Assembly (NCBI RefSeq): GCF_020523605.1
Contig: NZ_JAJAQI010000003.1
Coordinates: forward strand, 62,001-126,000
From: Roseicella aerolata
GTDB taxonomy: Bacteria > Pseudomonadota > Alphaproteobacteria > Acetobacterales > Acetobacteraceae
Direction of reading: 5' to 3'
Length of the DNA: 64,000 nt
In this document: in pieces, positions 25,560-34,791 of the stretch
How positions within the stretch are numbered: position 1 is the stretch's first letter
Layout: each line of letters begins with the position of its first letter
The notes under the pieces: generated by a model
Databases searched by the model: none
What the model was told of the DNA's origin: nothing
What the model saw: the letters and a program-made list of their open reading frames with translations, nothing else
Translations under genes and position numbers: made by a program

Positions 25560-27436
25560 GTCTGGGCAGGGGCGTCCGCAGGGAGGAAGAGCAGCGCCGC
25601 AGCGTCTTCACGCGGCGGGCCCTCGCCCTCGGCATGGGGCAGCTCGCGCTCTTTGGCTTCCTCGGCACGCGGCTCTGGCGGCTGCAGTCGGAGGAGGGGG
25701 ATCGCTACCGCACGCTGGCCGAGGAGAACCGCGTCTCCGCCCGGCTGATCCCGCCGCCGCGCGGCCAGGTGCTGGACCGCAACGGCCGGGTCATCGCGGG
25801 CAACAGGCTGAACTGGCGCGCCCTGCTGGTGGCCGAGCAGACCCAGGATGTGGGCGCGACGCTGGAGACCTTCTCCCGCATCGTGCCGCTGCAGGACCAT
25901 GAACGGGCGCGGATCGAACGGGACGTGCGCCGCCGCCGCCGCTTCGTGCCGGTCACGGTGCGGGAATTCCTGGCCTGGGAGGAAATGGCCCGGATCGAGG
26001 TGAATGCCCCCGACCTGCCCGGCATCATCATCGATGTCGGCCAGACGCGGCTCTACCCCGAGAACGAGCACCTCGCCCATATGGTCGGCTATGTCGCCCC
26101 GCCGGCGGAGCGCGACATGGATGGCGACCCGCTGCTCGAACTGCCCGGCATCCGCGTCGGCCGTGCGGGGATCGAGAAGCATCACGACCTGGCGCTGCGC
26201 GGCCGGGCCGGGGCGGTGCAGCTGGAGGTGAATGCGGTCGGCCGAGTGATCCGGGAGCTGGACCGGCGGGAGGGCATTCCGGGCCAGGATGTCCAGCTCT
26301 CGGTCGATGCCGAGCTGCAGAAGGCGCTGCGCGGCAGGATCGAGGAGGGCACCAGCATCGTCGTGCTGGACGCCCGGAACGGGGAGGTGCTGGCCATGGC
26401 CTCCCAGCCCTCCTTCGACCCGAACATCTTCAATGCCGGCGTCTCCGCCCAGCAATGGCGGGAGTGGACGCGCAACCGCGCGACGCCGCTGATCAACAAG
26501 GCGACCAACGGGCTCTACGCCCCGGGCTCCACCTTCAAGATGATCGTGGCGCTGGCCGGGCTGGAGGCGAAGGCGGTGACGCCGGCCGACCGAGTCTACT
26601 GCCCGGGCTACCTGGATCTCGGCGATACCCGCTTCCATTGCTGGCAGAAGCACGGCCATGGCAGCGTGGACATGCGGGCCGGCATCAAGGTCTCCTGCGA
26701 CGTCTATTTCTACGAGGTCGCCAAGCGCGTCGGCATCGACCGCATCGCCGCCATGGCCAGCCGCTTCGGCCTCGGCGTCGAGCTGGATATCGAGCTGCCG
26801 GGGACGAAGAAGGGGCTGGTGCCGACGCGGGGCTGGCGGCAGGCCCAGGGCAAGCCCTGGAACCTCGGCGACACCATCGTCCACGGCATCGGCCAGGGCT
26901 TCTACCAGGTCACCCCCCTGCAGCTTGCCACCATGGCGGCGCGGCTGGCGACCGGGCGGGCGGTGCAGCCGCACCTGACGCGCAGCATCGGCGGCCGGCC
27001 GGTGCGCGGCACGAAGCCGGAGGACTGGCCGAGCCTCGGCATCCCCGAGCGCGACCTGCGGCTGATGCGGGAGGGCATGTGGGCGGTGGTGAACGAGCCG
27101 GGCGGCACCGCGCTGGCCAGCCGCCTGCCGGGCAGCCTCGGCGTCATGGCGGGGAAGACCGGCTCGGTGCAGGTCCGCCGCATCAGCCGGGAACAGCGCG
27201 AGCGCGGCTTCAAGACCGAGAGCCTGCCGCGGGAATGGCGGCCGCATGCCCTGTTCGTGGCCTTCGCGCCCTATGACAACCCGGTCTATGCCGTGAGCGT
27301 GGTGGTGGAGCACGGCATGAGCGGCTCCGGTGCCGCGGCGCCGCTGGCACGGGACACGCTGGTCGAGGTGTTCAACCGCTTCCGCACGCCGCCGGCCGCC
27401 CCCGGCCAGCGGGTCGCCGAGGGACCGCGGCCATGA
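25556..27436 (+). CDS. mrdA: Penicillin-binding protein 2 (elongation-specific transpeptidase)
   Basis: 626-aa class B PBP. One N-terminal membrane helix follows the charged tail; the pedestal domain has PPPRGQVLDRNGRVIA; the transpeptidase domain has STFK with Ser325, SCD at residues 380-382 and KTGS at 534-537. It crosslinks peptidoglycan in the elongasome with RodA, whose gene overlaps by 4 bp. The start is fixed by the micro-ORF chain upstream. Confidence 0.95.
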   Translation: MSLGRGVRREEEQRRSVFTRRALALGMGQLALFGFLGTRLWRLQSEEGDRYRTLAEENRVSARLIPPPRGQVLDRNGRVIAGNRLNWRALLVAEQTQDVGATLETFSRIVPLQDHERARIERDVRRRRRFVPVTVREFLAWEEMARIEVNAPDLPGIIIDVGQTRLYPENEHLAHMVGYVAPPAERDMDGDPLLELPGIRVGRAGIEKHHDLALRGRAGAVQLEVNAVGRVIRELDRREGIPGQDVQLSVDAELQKALRGRIEEGTSIVVLDARNGEVLAMASQPSFDPNIFNAGVSAQQWREWTRNRATPLINKATNGLYAPGSTFKMIVALAGLEAKAVTPADRVYCPGYLDLGDTRFHCWQKHGHGSVDMRAGIKVSCDVYFYEVAKRVGIDRIAAMASRFGLGVELDIELPGTKKGLVPTRGWRQAQGKPWNLGDTIVHGIGQGFYQVTPLQLATMAARLATGRAVQPHLTRSIGGRPVRGTKPEDWPSLGIPERDLRLMREGMWAVVNEPGGTALASRLPGSLGVMAGKTGSVQVRRISREQRERGFKTESLPREWRPHALFVAFAPYDNPVYAVSVVVEHGMSGSGAAAPLARDTLVEVFNRFRTPPAAPGQRVAEGPRP

Positions 27437-28581
27437 GCGCGACCTTCGAGCGGCGGCTGCTGACGCGCGACCGCGGCCACGGCCTGCTGCAGAAATTCTG
27501 GCGCATCCCCTGGCTCTTCGTGCTGCTGCTGAGCGCGGTCGCCGCGGTCGGCTATGTCGCGCTCTACTCGGCCGGCGGCGGGCCGGAGGCCTATGCGGCC
27601 AAGCATGCGCTGCGCTTCGGCTTCGGCCTGGTGCTGATGCTCTCCATCGCCGTCATCGACATCCGGGTGATCGCGAAGCTGGCCTGGCTGGGCTATGCGA
27701 TCGGCGTCGGGCTGCTGGTGCTGGTGCTGCTGCACGGCAATATCGGCAAGGGGGCGCAGCGCTGGATCGATATCGGGCCGCTGCAGCTCCAGCCTTCCGA
27801 GCTGATGAAGATCATGCTGGCGCTCGGCCTCGCCGCCTGGTTCCAGCGGGCGAGCTGGGAGCGCGTCGGCAACCTGCTCTTCCTCCTCCCGCCCGCGATC
27901 ATGGTGCTGCTGCCCGTCGGGCTGATCCTGAAGCAGCCCAATCTCGGCACGGCGCTGATCACCGCCATGATCGGCGGCGCGGTCTTCTTCGCCGCCGGCA
28001 TGCGGCTGTGGAAATTCGCCCTTCTCCTGGCCGCGGTCGGCACGGCGGCGCCGATCGCCTACACCCACCTGCACGACTACCAGAAGGCCCGGATCACCAC
28101 CTTCCTCGATCCGGAGAGCGATCCGCTCGGCGCGGGCTACAACATCATCCAGTCGAAGATCGCGCTCGGCTCGGGCGGGATCTGGGGCAAGGGATTCCTG
28201 CAGGGGACGCAGGGGCACCTGAACTTCCTGCCGGAGAAGCAGACCGACTTCATCTTCACCATGATCGCCGAGGAATTCGGGCTGGTGGGCGCGCTGTCGG
28301 TGCTCGGGCTGCTCGCCCTGGTGGTGCTGTTCTGCTACCTCGTCGCCTTCCGCTGCCGGCACCAGTTCGGCCGGCTGCTGGCCGTCGGCCTCGGCACCAA
28401 CATGTTCCTCTACATCTTCGTCAACATCGCCATGGTGACGGGATCCATCCCGGTCGGCGGGGTGCCGCTGCCGCTGATCTCGCATGGCGGGTCGGCCATG
28501 CTGACCACCATGCTGGGCTTCGGGCTGCTGATGTCCGTCCATGTCCACCGTGACGCGGAATTCGGCCCGGCGCGGGACTGA
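27433..28581 (+). CDS. rodA: SEDS peptidoglycan glycosyltransferase RodA
   Basis: 382-aa SEDS protein with about ten membrane helices. Key motifs: GAQRWIDIGPLQLQPSELMK, KQPNLGTALI, the extracellular loop LDPESDPLGAGYNIIQSKIA, GTQGHLNFLPEKQTDFIFT (with the catalytic Asp region) and PVGGVPLPLISHGGSAML. It polymerises lipid II during cell elongation with PBP2. Last gene of the mre operon; hairpins follow. Confidence 0.95.
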   Translation: MSATFERRLLTRDRGHGLLQKFWRIPWLFVLLLSAVAAVGYVALYSAGGGPEAYAAKHALRFGFGLVLMLSIAVIDIRVIAKLAWLGYAIGVGLLVLVLLHGNIGKGAQRWIDIGPLQLQPSELMKIMLALGLAAWFQRASWERVGNLLFLLPPAIMVLLPVGLILKQPNLGTALITAMIGGAVFFAAGMRLWKFALLLAAVGTAAPIAYTHLHDYQKARITTFLDPESDPLGAGYNIIQSKIALGSGGIWGKGFLQGTQGHLNFLPEKQTDFIFTMIAEEFGLVGALSVLGLLALVVLFCYLVAFRCRHQFGRLLAVGLGTNMFLYIFVNIAMVTGSIPVGGVPLPLISHGGSAMLTTMLGFGLLMSVHVHRDAEFGPARD

Positions 28582-28620
28582 TGGCGAACCGCGGATGCTG
28601 GCTACGCGCCATAGGGCGCG

Positions 28621-28636
28621 GCGCCCATCCGGGCGC
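28621..28636. terminator. Hairpin after rodA
   Basis: GCGCCC-ATCC-GGGCGC stem 40 nt past the rodA stop, preceded by a second small stem (CGCGCC-ATA-GGGCGCG). No T-tract. Confidence 0.4.
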
Positions 28637-28692
28637 TCAGCCGTCCGGGGCGGCTGCAGGCCAGCCATCATGCGGCTTGGCATGAGGCCGCA

Positions 28693-28710
28693 GACAGGCG
28701 CCAGCCTGTC
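28693..28710 (-). terminator. GACAGGC-GCCA-GCCTGTC hairpin after the phosphatase gene
   Basis: Perfect 7-bp stem 15 nt beyond the stop of the - strand phosphatase gene. Shares its core with the 15-bp hairpin at 16767. Confidence 0.45.
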
Positions 28711-28725
28711 CGCGCGCAGGCATGA

Positions 28726-29241
28726 TCAGGACAGCCGCAGCCACGCGCCATTGTCGAGGCTGCGGCCGGTGAGCGCGTGGATGAACCCCCAGTGGCAGAC
28801 GACGAGGGTATGCGCGCGGTCCGGCAGCGCCGCCATCTCGGCGCGGAACAGGGCGGCGCGGGCCGCGAACTGGTCGTGCGGCTCCTCGATCGCGGGCCAC
28901 CACACCTCCTCCACCGCGGTGAAGTCGAGCGCCGGCCAGGCCAGCGCCAGCTCCGTCCGCGCCGTGCCGATGTCGCAGCTTGCCGAATAGCGTTCCCGCA
29001 CCGTCGGCGTGACGGTGATGGGCAGGCCGAGCCGCCGCGCGATGGGCGTCGCGGTCTGCAGCGCGCGGGTATAGGGGGAGCAGAGGATGCGGCGGATATC
29101 CTCGCCCGCCAGTGCCTCCGCCGCCGCCGCGGCCTGGGCGTGGCCGAGCGGGGTCAGCGGCGCATCCGGAATGCCGGGGTCGCGGCCGGTCGCGGAGAGG
29201 TGGAGGTTGAACTCGCTCTGGCCGTGGCGGAGCAGGATCAT
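28726..29241 (-). CDS. Histidine phosphatase superfamily protein
   Basis: 171-aa branch-1 histidine phosphatase. LLRHGQSEFNLH carries the catalytic RHG, SPYTRALQTA the second Arg, and CHWGFIHALTG the distal His. The length and the glutamate-rich middle resemble phosphoglycerate mutase-like and alpha-ribazole phosphatase-like proteins. Its start overlaps the stop of the large gene upstream by 4 bp, so it probably acts on a phosphate ester made or used by that protein. Substrate unknown. Confidence 0.85.
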   Translation of the reverse strand: MILLRHGQSEFNLHLSATGRDPGIPDAPLTPLGHAQAAAAAEALAGEDIRRILCSPYTRALQTATPIARRLGLPITVTPTVRERYSASCDIGTARTELALAWPALDFTAVEEVWWPAIEEPHDQFAARAALFRAEMAALPDRAHTLVVCHWGFIHALTGRSLDNGAWLRLS

Positions 29242-30950
29242 GCCGCAAGCGCCCCCTGCAGCCGCGCGGCATAGCGGGCGACCGCCGCCCGCAGCCGGGC
29301 GGCTTCCTCGGCATCCGGCGCGGCCTCCGCCGCCATGGTCCAGTGGCCGAGCTGGAAGGCGCAGTAGCAGGGCAGCAGCAGCGCCAGCAGGCCGGGGTCG
29401 ACAGGGCGGCCGGACGCGGCCTCCAGGATGGGGATCAGGCGCGCATCGAGCCCCAGCTCCACCATGGCCCCCGCCACGTCCCAGGCGATGTCCTGGCAGC
29501 CGATCAGGTCATGCGCGGCGTGGTGGTCCAGCGCATCGGCCTTCAGCAGCCGCCCGTCCGGCAGGGCCAGCCATTCCCAGGCATGCAGCCGGTTGTCGGT
29601 CTCGACCGGCCGGGCGCGGACGCCGAGCGCGGCGAGCTCCGCCGCCGTCCAGCGATCGAACCGGCGCGCCGCCGCCTCGCCCAGCGCCAGGCCGGCATTG
29701 TGCCGCGCCATCTCCAGCAGGCTGGCCGGCGAGGCGCCCTGCTCGGGCGCGGCCGGGAAGGCGCGGGCGCGGAATCCGAGATAGCGGCCGACCTGCTCCG
29801 CCAGCCGGTCCTGGTCCATCCGCGCCGGGTCGAGCGGGCGGGCCGCCTCCAGCCAGCGCTCGACGAGGAAGCCGTGGCACCAGCCGGCGACGGGCGGGGT
29901 GAAGCCGGCCTCGGCCAGCGCCCGGCCACGCCCGGCCTTGCGCTCGCCATCCGCGCCGAGCCCCACGAATTTCAGCAGCCAGGTCGCGCCGCCGGCGGGC
30001 AGGAGGAATTTCCGCCGCTCCTGCTGGGCATGGACGGGCGGCCAGGCCGCCCCGGGGTAGCGGCCGGCGCGCCAGGCACCGCCGGAGATATCCGTCAGCG
30101 GCCCCTCCGCCGGGCCGGTCAGCGTCCCGGCCCAGGCGGCGAGGCGGGGCTGCACCACCGTCTCGAAGCCCTGCCAGTGCCGCGCGGCGCGATCCCAGCG
30201 GGCGCGGTGGCGCGGGCTGGCCATGGGGCCGGGCGCGCCGCCATGGCTCGGGAAGAAGGCGATGCGCCCGGGCGGCACGCCGCGGTCCTCCAGCCAGTCG
30301 GCGACCGCGCCGAAGGAACTGCCGGAGAGGCCCGGCCCCTCATCCACCACCGCAACCGGCAGGTCCGGGGCGGGCAGCAGCCGCGCGGCGAGGGCCGGCG
30401 CCACCGCAAGCTCCCGCCGGAAGGGATGGCCGGCCGGGCGCAGCGTGACGGGCGCCGCGGCGCCGAGCGCCGATGCCACCATGGCGCCGAGCGGAACGCC
30501 GATGCTGCGGAGGCCGATGACGCGGGTCGCGGGCGGCAGGCCGGCCGCGGCAGCGGCCATCGCATAGGCTTCCGGGTAGAGGGCGTAGAAGGCGAAGCCT
30601 TCGGGCTGGCGGATCTCGATGCGCCCGGGGAGTTCAGGAAGCTCGGGGATGGCGGGCAGCGGCCCGGCCGCGAAGCCGCTCTCCCAGGAATGCCGCAGCG
30701 CCCCAGCGCAGCGGAGCAGCAGCGCCATGGCGGCTTCCGTCGCGGGGCAGGAGGCATCGGCGCCGCGGGCGGCGAAGCCGGCATCGGCGATGCCCTGGGT
30801 CAGCTCGCCCACCGCGATGAAGGCACCGGCCAGCGTGCCGTGGCGGGCGATTCCGGGGGGCAGGGCGGCGGCCCGGGCGAGCAGCGCGCCGAGGCACCCG
30901 ACCACCGCCTGCGTCTCCTGCACCTGCACCCTGTCGCCATAGACCAGCAT
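29238..30950 (-). CDS. Phosphoribosyltransferase-like / kinase-like fusion protein of unknown function
   Basis: 570 aa. The N-terminal half looks like a PRTase: VIGLRSIGVPLGAMVASALG, GHPFRREL and VVDEGPGLSGSSFGAVADWL sit where PRTases have their PPi and PRPP loops, although the usual acidic-acidic-x-x-TG loop is altered. The C-terminal half resembles an aminoglycoside-phosphotransferase fold: WLLKFVGLG (candidate ATP-site Lys), WCHGFLVERWLE, TDNRLHAWEWL and CQDIAWDVAGAM. The start ATG is preceded by GAGGGCGG. Translationally coupled to the histidine phosphatase gene. I cannot name the substrate; sugar-phosphate or nucleotide chemistry is an inference. Confidence 0.7.
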   Translation of the reverse strand: MLVYGDRVQVQETQAVVGCLGALLARAAALPPGIARHGTLAGAFIAVGELTQGIADAGFAARGADASCPATEAAMALLLRCAGALRHSWESGFAAGPLPAIPELPELPGRIEIRQPEGFAFYALYPEAYAMAAAAAGLPPATRVIGLRSIGVPLGAMVASALGAAAPVTLRPAGHPFRRELAVAPALAARLLPAPDLPVAVVDEGPGLSGSSFGAVADWLEDRGVPPGRIAFFPSHGGAPGPMASPRHRARWDRAARHWQGFETVVQPRLAAWAGTLTGPAEGPLTDISGGAWRAGRYPGAAWPPVHAQQERRKFLLPAGGATWLLKFVGLGADGERKAGRGRALAEAGFTPPVAGWCHGFLVERWLEAARPLDPARMDQDRLAEQVGRYLGFRARAFPAAPEQGASPASLLEMARHNAGLALGEAAARRFDRWTAAELAALGVRARPVETDNRLHAWEWLALPDGRLLKADALDHHAAHDLIGCQDIAWDVAGAMVELGLDARLIPILEAASGRPVDPGLLALLLPCYCAFQLGHWTMAAEAAPDAEEAARLRAAVARYAARLQGALAA

Positions 30951-31205
30951 TGCCGCCCTCGCTTCCGCGAAGCGGCAACGCGGCGAAGGGGAGCGGGATG
31001 CGGGGCCCGGTGCCGCCCGCCGGGCCGCGTGACGCGGTGCGCGCTGCTCCCGGCGGGCCGGTCCGGGGTGACCGTGACGTTCGGTGGAGGAGGGCGTGCC
31101 GGCGCCGCCGTCCCGGTCCGACCTCCGCGCCGCGCCCCTCCCTGCAGCTCCCTGTTTCCCGGCAGATTCACGCTCCCGGGCGTTCACGGCCGTCCGCGCC
31201 CCGCC

Positions 31206-32405
31206 CTAGAGGTAGCGCTGGATGTCCAGCGTGCTCTCCCGCCCGATGGTGTCGAAATGCTCGGAGAGGAACCTGTCCGCCGCCTCCCAGCCATAGCGCC
31301 GCAGCGTCAGCAGGAATTCCCAGTCGCCGTTCAGCTTGGTGGAGAGCTTGAACTGCCGCATGCGATCCTCGTCGTCCACGCAGTGGAGGAAGATGCGCCG
31401 GTAGCGCGGCTGCTCCAGCCGCCCGGAATCCAGCAGCCGCTGCACGAAATCGATCGCCCGCATCTCCGCCATGAGGGAGGCGTTGAAGCTGATCTCGTTC
31501 AGCCGGTTCATGATGTCGGACGGCGTGGTCGGCAGCTCCTGCCGCATGATGGCGTTGATCTGCACGAGCAGGATGTCCGGCGCCCCGCGCTCGTAATAGA
31601 GCGGCCAGATCGCCGGGTTGCCCAGGTAGCCACCGTCCCAATAGGCCTCGCCGTCGATCTCGACCGCGCGGAAGATGTTCGGCAGGCAGGCGGAGGCGAG
31701 CACGACATCCGTGTTGACCTCCGTGCGGGTGAAGACGCGCGGCTTGCCCGTCCGGACATTGGTCGCGCTGATGAACAGCCGGATGGCCTTCGGGTCGCGC
31801 TTCAGCCGGGCCTCGTCGAGGTTGTCGGTGATCACCTGGCGCAGCGGGTTGAACTCCGCCAGGAAGGGGTTGAGCTGGTAGGGGGAGAAGACGCGGCTCA
31901 GCGTGTCGAAGGTCTGGTAGGCGACCGAATAGGTCAGGTCGTAGCCCCAGAGCGCCTTCTCGATCGGCGTGTTGCGCAGCGGGCTGACGGCCAGCCGCGC
32001 GGCCACGTCCCGCCACATCTTGTCGAGCGCGCGGCGCGCTCCCTCCCGCCCGCCCTCGGCCAGGCCCTGGACGAAGATCACGGCATTGATGGCGCCGGCG
32101 GAGGTGCCGGAGACGCCGTCGAAGGCCAGCCGCTCATCCTCCAGCAACCGGTCCAGCACGCCCCAGGTGAAGGCGCCATGCGTGCCGCCGCCCTGCAGGG
32201 CCAGGTTGATGCGCTTGGTCTGGACCGGCTTCGCCACCGCCGGCTGGCCGAGCGGCTGCGGCTGCGAGTCCGGCGCGGTCGGGCGGGGCGTCAGCGCCTC
32301 GGGCAGCGGGCCCTCGCCGCGGAGATCGCCGGTCGGCGCGGCGTGGCCCGCGCCGTTCGGCCGGGTGCCGGCGGGCTTTCCCGGGCCACCCCGCTCGGTT
32401 GCCAT
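31206..32405 (-). CDS. Patatin-like phospholipase
   Basis: 399 aa. After a Pro/Gly-rich N-terminal 60 residues, the patatin domain starts at NLALQGGGTHGAFTWGVLD (oxyanion GGGxHG), followed by the nucleophile elbow GTSAGAIN and the catalytic Asp in YWDGGYLGNP. Such enzymes hydrolyse acyl esters, and some act on polyhydroxybutyrate granules. Its start overlaps the 3-hydroxybutyrate dehydrogenase stop (ATGA), a pairing that points to PHB turnover. Confidence 0.88.
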   Translation of the reverse strand: MATERGGPGKPAGTRPNGAGHAAPTGDLRGEGPLPEALTPRPTAPDSQPQPLGQPAVAKPVQTKRINLALQGGGTHGAFTWGVLDRLLEDERLAFDGVSGTSAGAINAVIFVQGLAEGGREGARRALDKMWRDVAARLAVSPLRNTPIEKALWGYDLTYSVAYQTFDTLSRVFSPYQLNPFLAEFNPLRQVITDNLDEARLKRDPKAIRLFISATNVRTGKPRVFTRTEVNTDVVLASACLPNIFRAVEIDGEAYWDGGYLGNPAIWPLYYERGAPDILLVQINAIMRQELPTTPSDIMNRLNEISFNASLMAEMRAIDFVQRLLDSGRLEQPRYRRIFLHCVDDEDRMRQFKLSTKLNGDWEFLLTLRRYGWEAADRFLSEHFDTIGRESTLDIQRYL

Positions 32406-33199
32406 CAGCTCGCGGTCCAGCCGCCATCGATCGACAGGGCGGAGCCGTTCACCCCGCCGCTGCCCGGGCCGCAGAGATAAAGCGCCATCTGTGCCACCTC
32501 CTCCACCTCGATCCAGCGCTTGGAGGGCTGCTTCTCCAGCAGGTGGTCGGTCAGCGCGGTCTCTTCGGAGACGCCGTGCTTCTTCGCCAGCGGGGCGACC
32601 TGCGCCTCGGCCAGCGGGGTGCGGACGAAGCCCGGGCAGATGGCGTTGCAGGTGATCGGCGTGCGCGCGATCTCCAGCGCCACGGTCTTGGTCAGCCCGA
32701 CCACCGCATGCTTGGCCGCGACATAGGCGGATTTGTTGGGCGAGGCGACCAGGCCATGCGCCGAGGCGACATTGATGATGCGGCCCCAGCCGCGCGCCTT
32801 CATGCCCGGCAGCGCCGCCTTGATGGCGTGGAAATTCGAGGTGAAGTTGATCGCGATGATCGCGTCGAACTTCTCCTCCGGGAATTCATCGACCGGCGAG
32901 ACGAACTGGATGCCGGCGTTGTTCACGAGGATGTCGACGGCACCGAGCGCATCCTTCGCCTCCGCCACCATCTGCCGCACCGCCTCGGGCTTCGAGAGGT
33001 CGGCGGCGGAATAGGGGGCCTCCGCCACGCCCATGGCGGCGCCGACCTCGGCGCGGGCGCGGGCGATCTCCTCCGGCCTGCCGAAGCCGTTCAGCATCAC
33101 CTTCGCCCCGGCCTGCGCATAGAGCAGCGCGATGCCGAGGCCGATGCCGCTGGTGCTGCCGGTGACGAGGGCGCTGCGCCCTGCGAGAGTCTGTTCCAT
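32405..33199 (-). CDS. bdhA: D-3-hydroxybutyrate dehydrogenase (SDR)
   Basis: 264-aa classical SDR. NAD site TGSTSGIGLGIA, NNAGIQFVSPVDEF, and the active-site Ser followed by SAYVAAKHAVVGLTK (YxxxK) are intact; PGFVRTPLAEAQV and the C-terminal NGSALSIDGGWTA are typical of BdhA. It oxidises D-3-hydroxybutyrate to acetoacetate with NAD+. The ATG at 33199 begins the family N-terminus; the frame extends 11 codons upstream. Stop overlaps the patatin gene start, so the two should be co-expressed. Confidence 0.92.
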   Translation of the reverse strand: MEQTLAGRSALVTGSTSGIGLGIALLYAQAGAKVMLNGFGRPEEIARARAEVGAAMGVAEAPYSAADLSKPEAVRQMVAEAKDALGAVDILVNNAGIQFVSPVDEFPEEKFDAIIAINFTSNFHAIKAALPGMKARGWGRIINVASAHGLVASPNKSAYVAAKHAVVGLTKTVALEIARTPITCNAICPGFVRTPLAEAQVAPLAKKHGVSEETALTDHLLEKQPSKRWIEVEEVAQMALYLCGPGSGGVNGSALSIDGGWTAS

Positions 33200-33234
33200 G
33201 GCCAATCCGATCCTTCGCGGGTGCGGCATCATGC

Positions 33235-34689
33235 TCAGGGCAGGCGTTTGAGCAAGCCGATAAGCCGCTTCACCCCGGGCGATAACAGTTTCGGTGCGTA
33301 GAAGTCCCCGGCCGCCCGCTTCCCCGCCTCGGCGAGGGTGGGATAGGGCAGGACCAGGGAGGCGAGGGCCGAGAGCGGCAGCTTCCGCCCGATCATCAGC
33401 CCGTAGGCGCCCGCCATCTCGCCCGCCCTGGGTGCCAGGATGCCGGCGCCGAGCAGCCTGCCCCGGGCCGAGACGACCAGCTTCACCAGGCCTTCCGGCC
33501 GGCCCTCGGCGATGGCGCGGTCGTTCTCCGCCAGCGGCCAGCGATGGATCCGCAGGTCCTCGTGCCCCTGCTCGCGCGCCTCCGCCTCGGTCAGGCCGAT
33601 CTGCGCCAGCTCCGGGTCGGTGTAGGTCACGCGCGGCAGGGCGGCGTAGTCCACCTTCGTGCCCGGCAGGCGGAACAGCATGGAGCGCACCAGCACCCCG
33701 GCATGCTGGCCGGCGACATGGGTGAAGGCGCGCGGCCCGATCCCCTCCGGGTCGGCGATGTCGCCCACCGCCCAGACCCGGGGGTTGGAGACGGAGCGGA
33801 GATCCGCCCGGGTGCGGATGCCGCGCGCGCTCGCCTCGACATTCCCCGCGACCAGGTCGAGGCTGGCGAGGCGCGGCGCCCGGCCAACCGCCAGCAGCAG
33901 ATGCGTGCCGGCGATCCGCGTCCCGTCCTCCAGCACCGCGACCACGCCGGCCTCGGCGGCGTGCGAATCGGGCTCCAGCTGCTCCAGGCGGGCGAGCTTC
34001 ACCCCCTCCCGCAGCGTGACGCCGTCCTGCAGCAGGGCGGCGCGCAGCCCCTCCGCCAGCTCCTCATCCTCCCGCGCGGCGATGCGTGGCGCGGCCTCGA
34101 TCACCGTCACCAGGCAGCCAAGCCGGGCATGGGCCTGCGCCATCTCGAGCCCGATCGGCCCGCCGCCCAGGATGATCAGGTGGCCCGGCGGTTCCTCCAG
34201 GCCGAAGATCGTCTCATTGGTCAGCCAGGGCACACCATCCAGGCCGGGGATGTCCGGCACCACCGGGCTGCTGCCGGCGGCGATGACGCAGCGGCGGAAG
34301 GTGAGGCGCCGCCCGCCCGCCTCCAGCTCGTCCGGCGCGGTGAAATGCCCCGCCGCCTCGATCACCTCGACACCCATGCCGCGGTAGCGCGCTGCGCTGT
34401 CATTTGGCGCGATGCGGGTGATGGCGCCCTGGACATGGGCGCGCACGCCCGCCCAGTCGATCTCGGGCTCCGGCAGGCGGATGCCGAGGCGCCCGGCCCG
34501 GCGCGCCTCCGCCGCGGCATGCGCGGCGGCGAGCAGGGCCTTGGAGGGGACGCAGCCGTAATTCAGGCAGTCGCCGCCCATCCGCCCGCGCTCGATCAGC
34601 GCCGTCCTCAGGCCGAGGCCGCTGCAAATGGCCGCGACCGAAAGGCCCGCGGCCCCGGCGCCGATCACCGCCACGTCGAAGTCAGGCAT
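33235..34689 (-). CDS. MerA-like FAD-dependent pyridine nucleotide-disulfide oxidoreductase
   Basis: 484 aa. FAD motif VAVIGAGAAGLSVAA, redox disulfide GGDCLNYGCVPSKAL, NAD site ILGGGPIGLEMAQAHARLG and the AVGDIADP FAD motif are present. The dimer-interface region ends LVLPYPTLAEA, where related enzymes have His (the HPT or IHPYPT pattern), so the catalytic His-Glu pair of lipoamide dehydrogenase is lost. It has no N-terminal HMA domain and no C-terminal vicinal Cys pair, so mercury reduction is unlikely. Next to a TVP38 gene, a common pairing of unknown purpose. Confidence 0.87.
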   Translation of the reverse strand: MPDFDVAVIGAGAAGLSVAAICSGLGLRTALIERGRMGGDCLNYGCVPSKALLAAAHAAAEARRAGRLGIRLPEPEIDWAGVRAHVQGAITRIAPNDSAARYRGMGVEVIEAAGHFTAPDELEAGGRRLTFRRCVIAAGSSPVVPDIPGLDGVPWLTNETIFGLEEPPGHLIILGGGPIGLEMAQAHARLGCLVTVIEAAPRIAAREDEELAEGLRAALLQDGVTLREGVKLARLEQLEPDSHAAEAGVVAVLEDGTRIAGTHLLLAVGRAPRLASLDLVAGNVEASARGIRTRADLRSVSNPRVWAVGDIADPEGIGPRAFTHVAGQHAGVLVRSMLFRLPGTKVDYAALPRVTYTDPELAQIGLTEAEAREQGHEDLRIHRWPLAENDRAIAEGRPEGLVKLVVSARGRLLGAGILAPRAGEMAGAYGLMIGRKLPLSALASLVLPYPTLAEAGKRAAGDFYAPKLLSPGVKRLIGLLKRLP

Positions 34690-34791
34690 GCGTCTTCCCT
34701 TGTCTGTTCACTTCGGGCGCTCCGGCACGGCCGCCGGGCGCGGGTTCCTGGCCTGCCCGGGCCGCGGCCGGACCGTTGCGGGGGGCGGCCA

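Noticed and set aside
33235-34689. Mercuric reductase
   Set aside because: No HMA domain, no C-terminal Cys pair and no mer genes; only the general disulfide oxidoreductase fold is supported.
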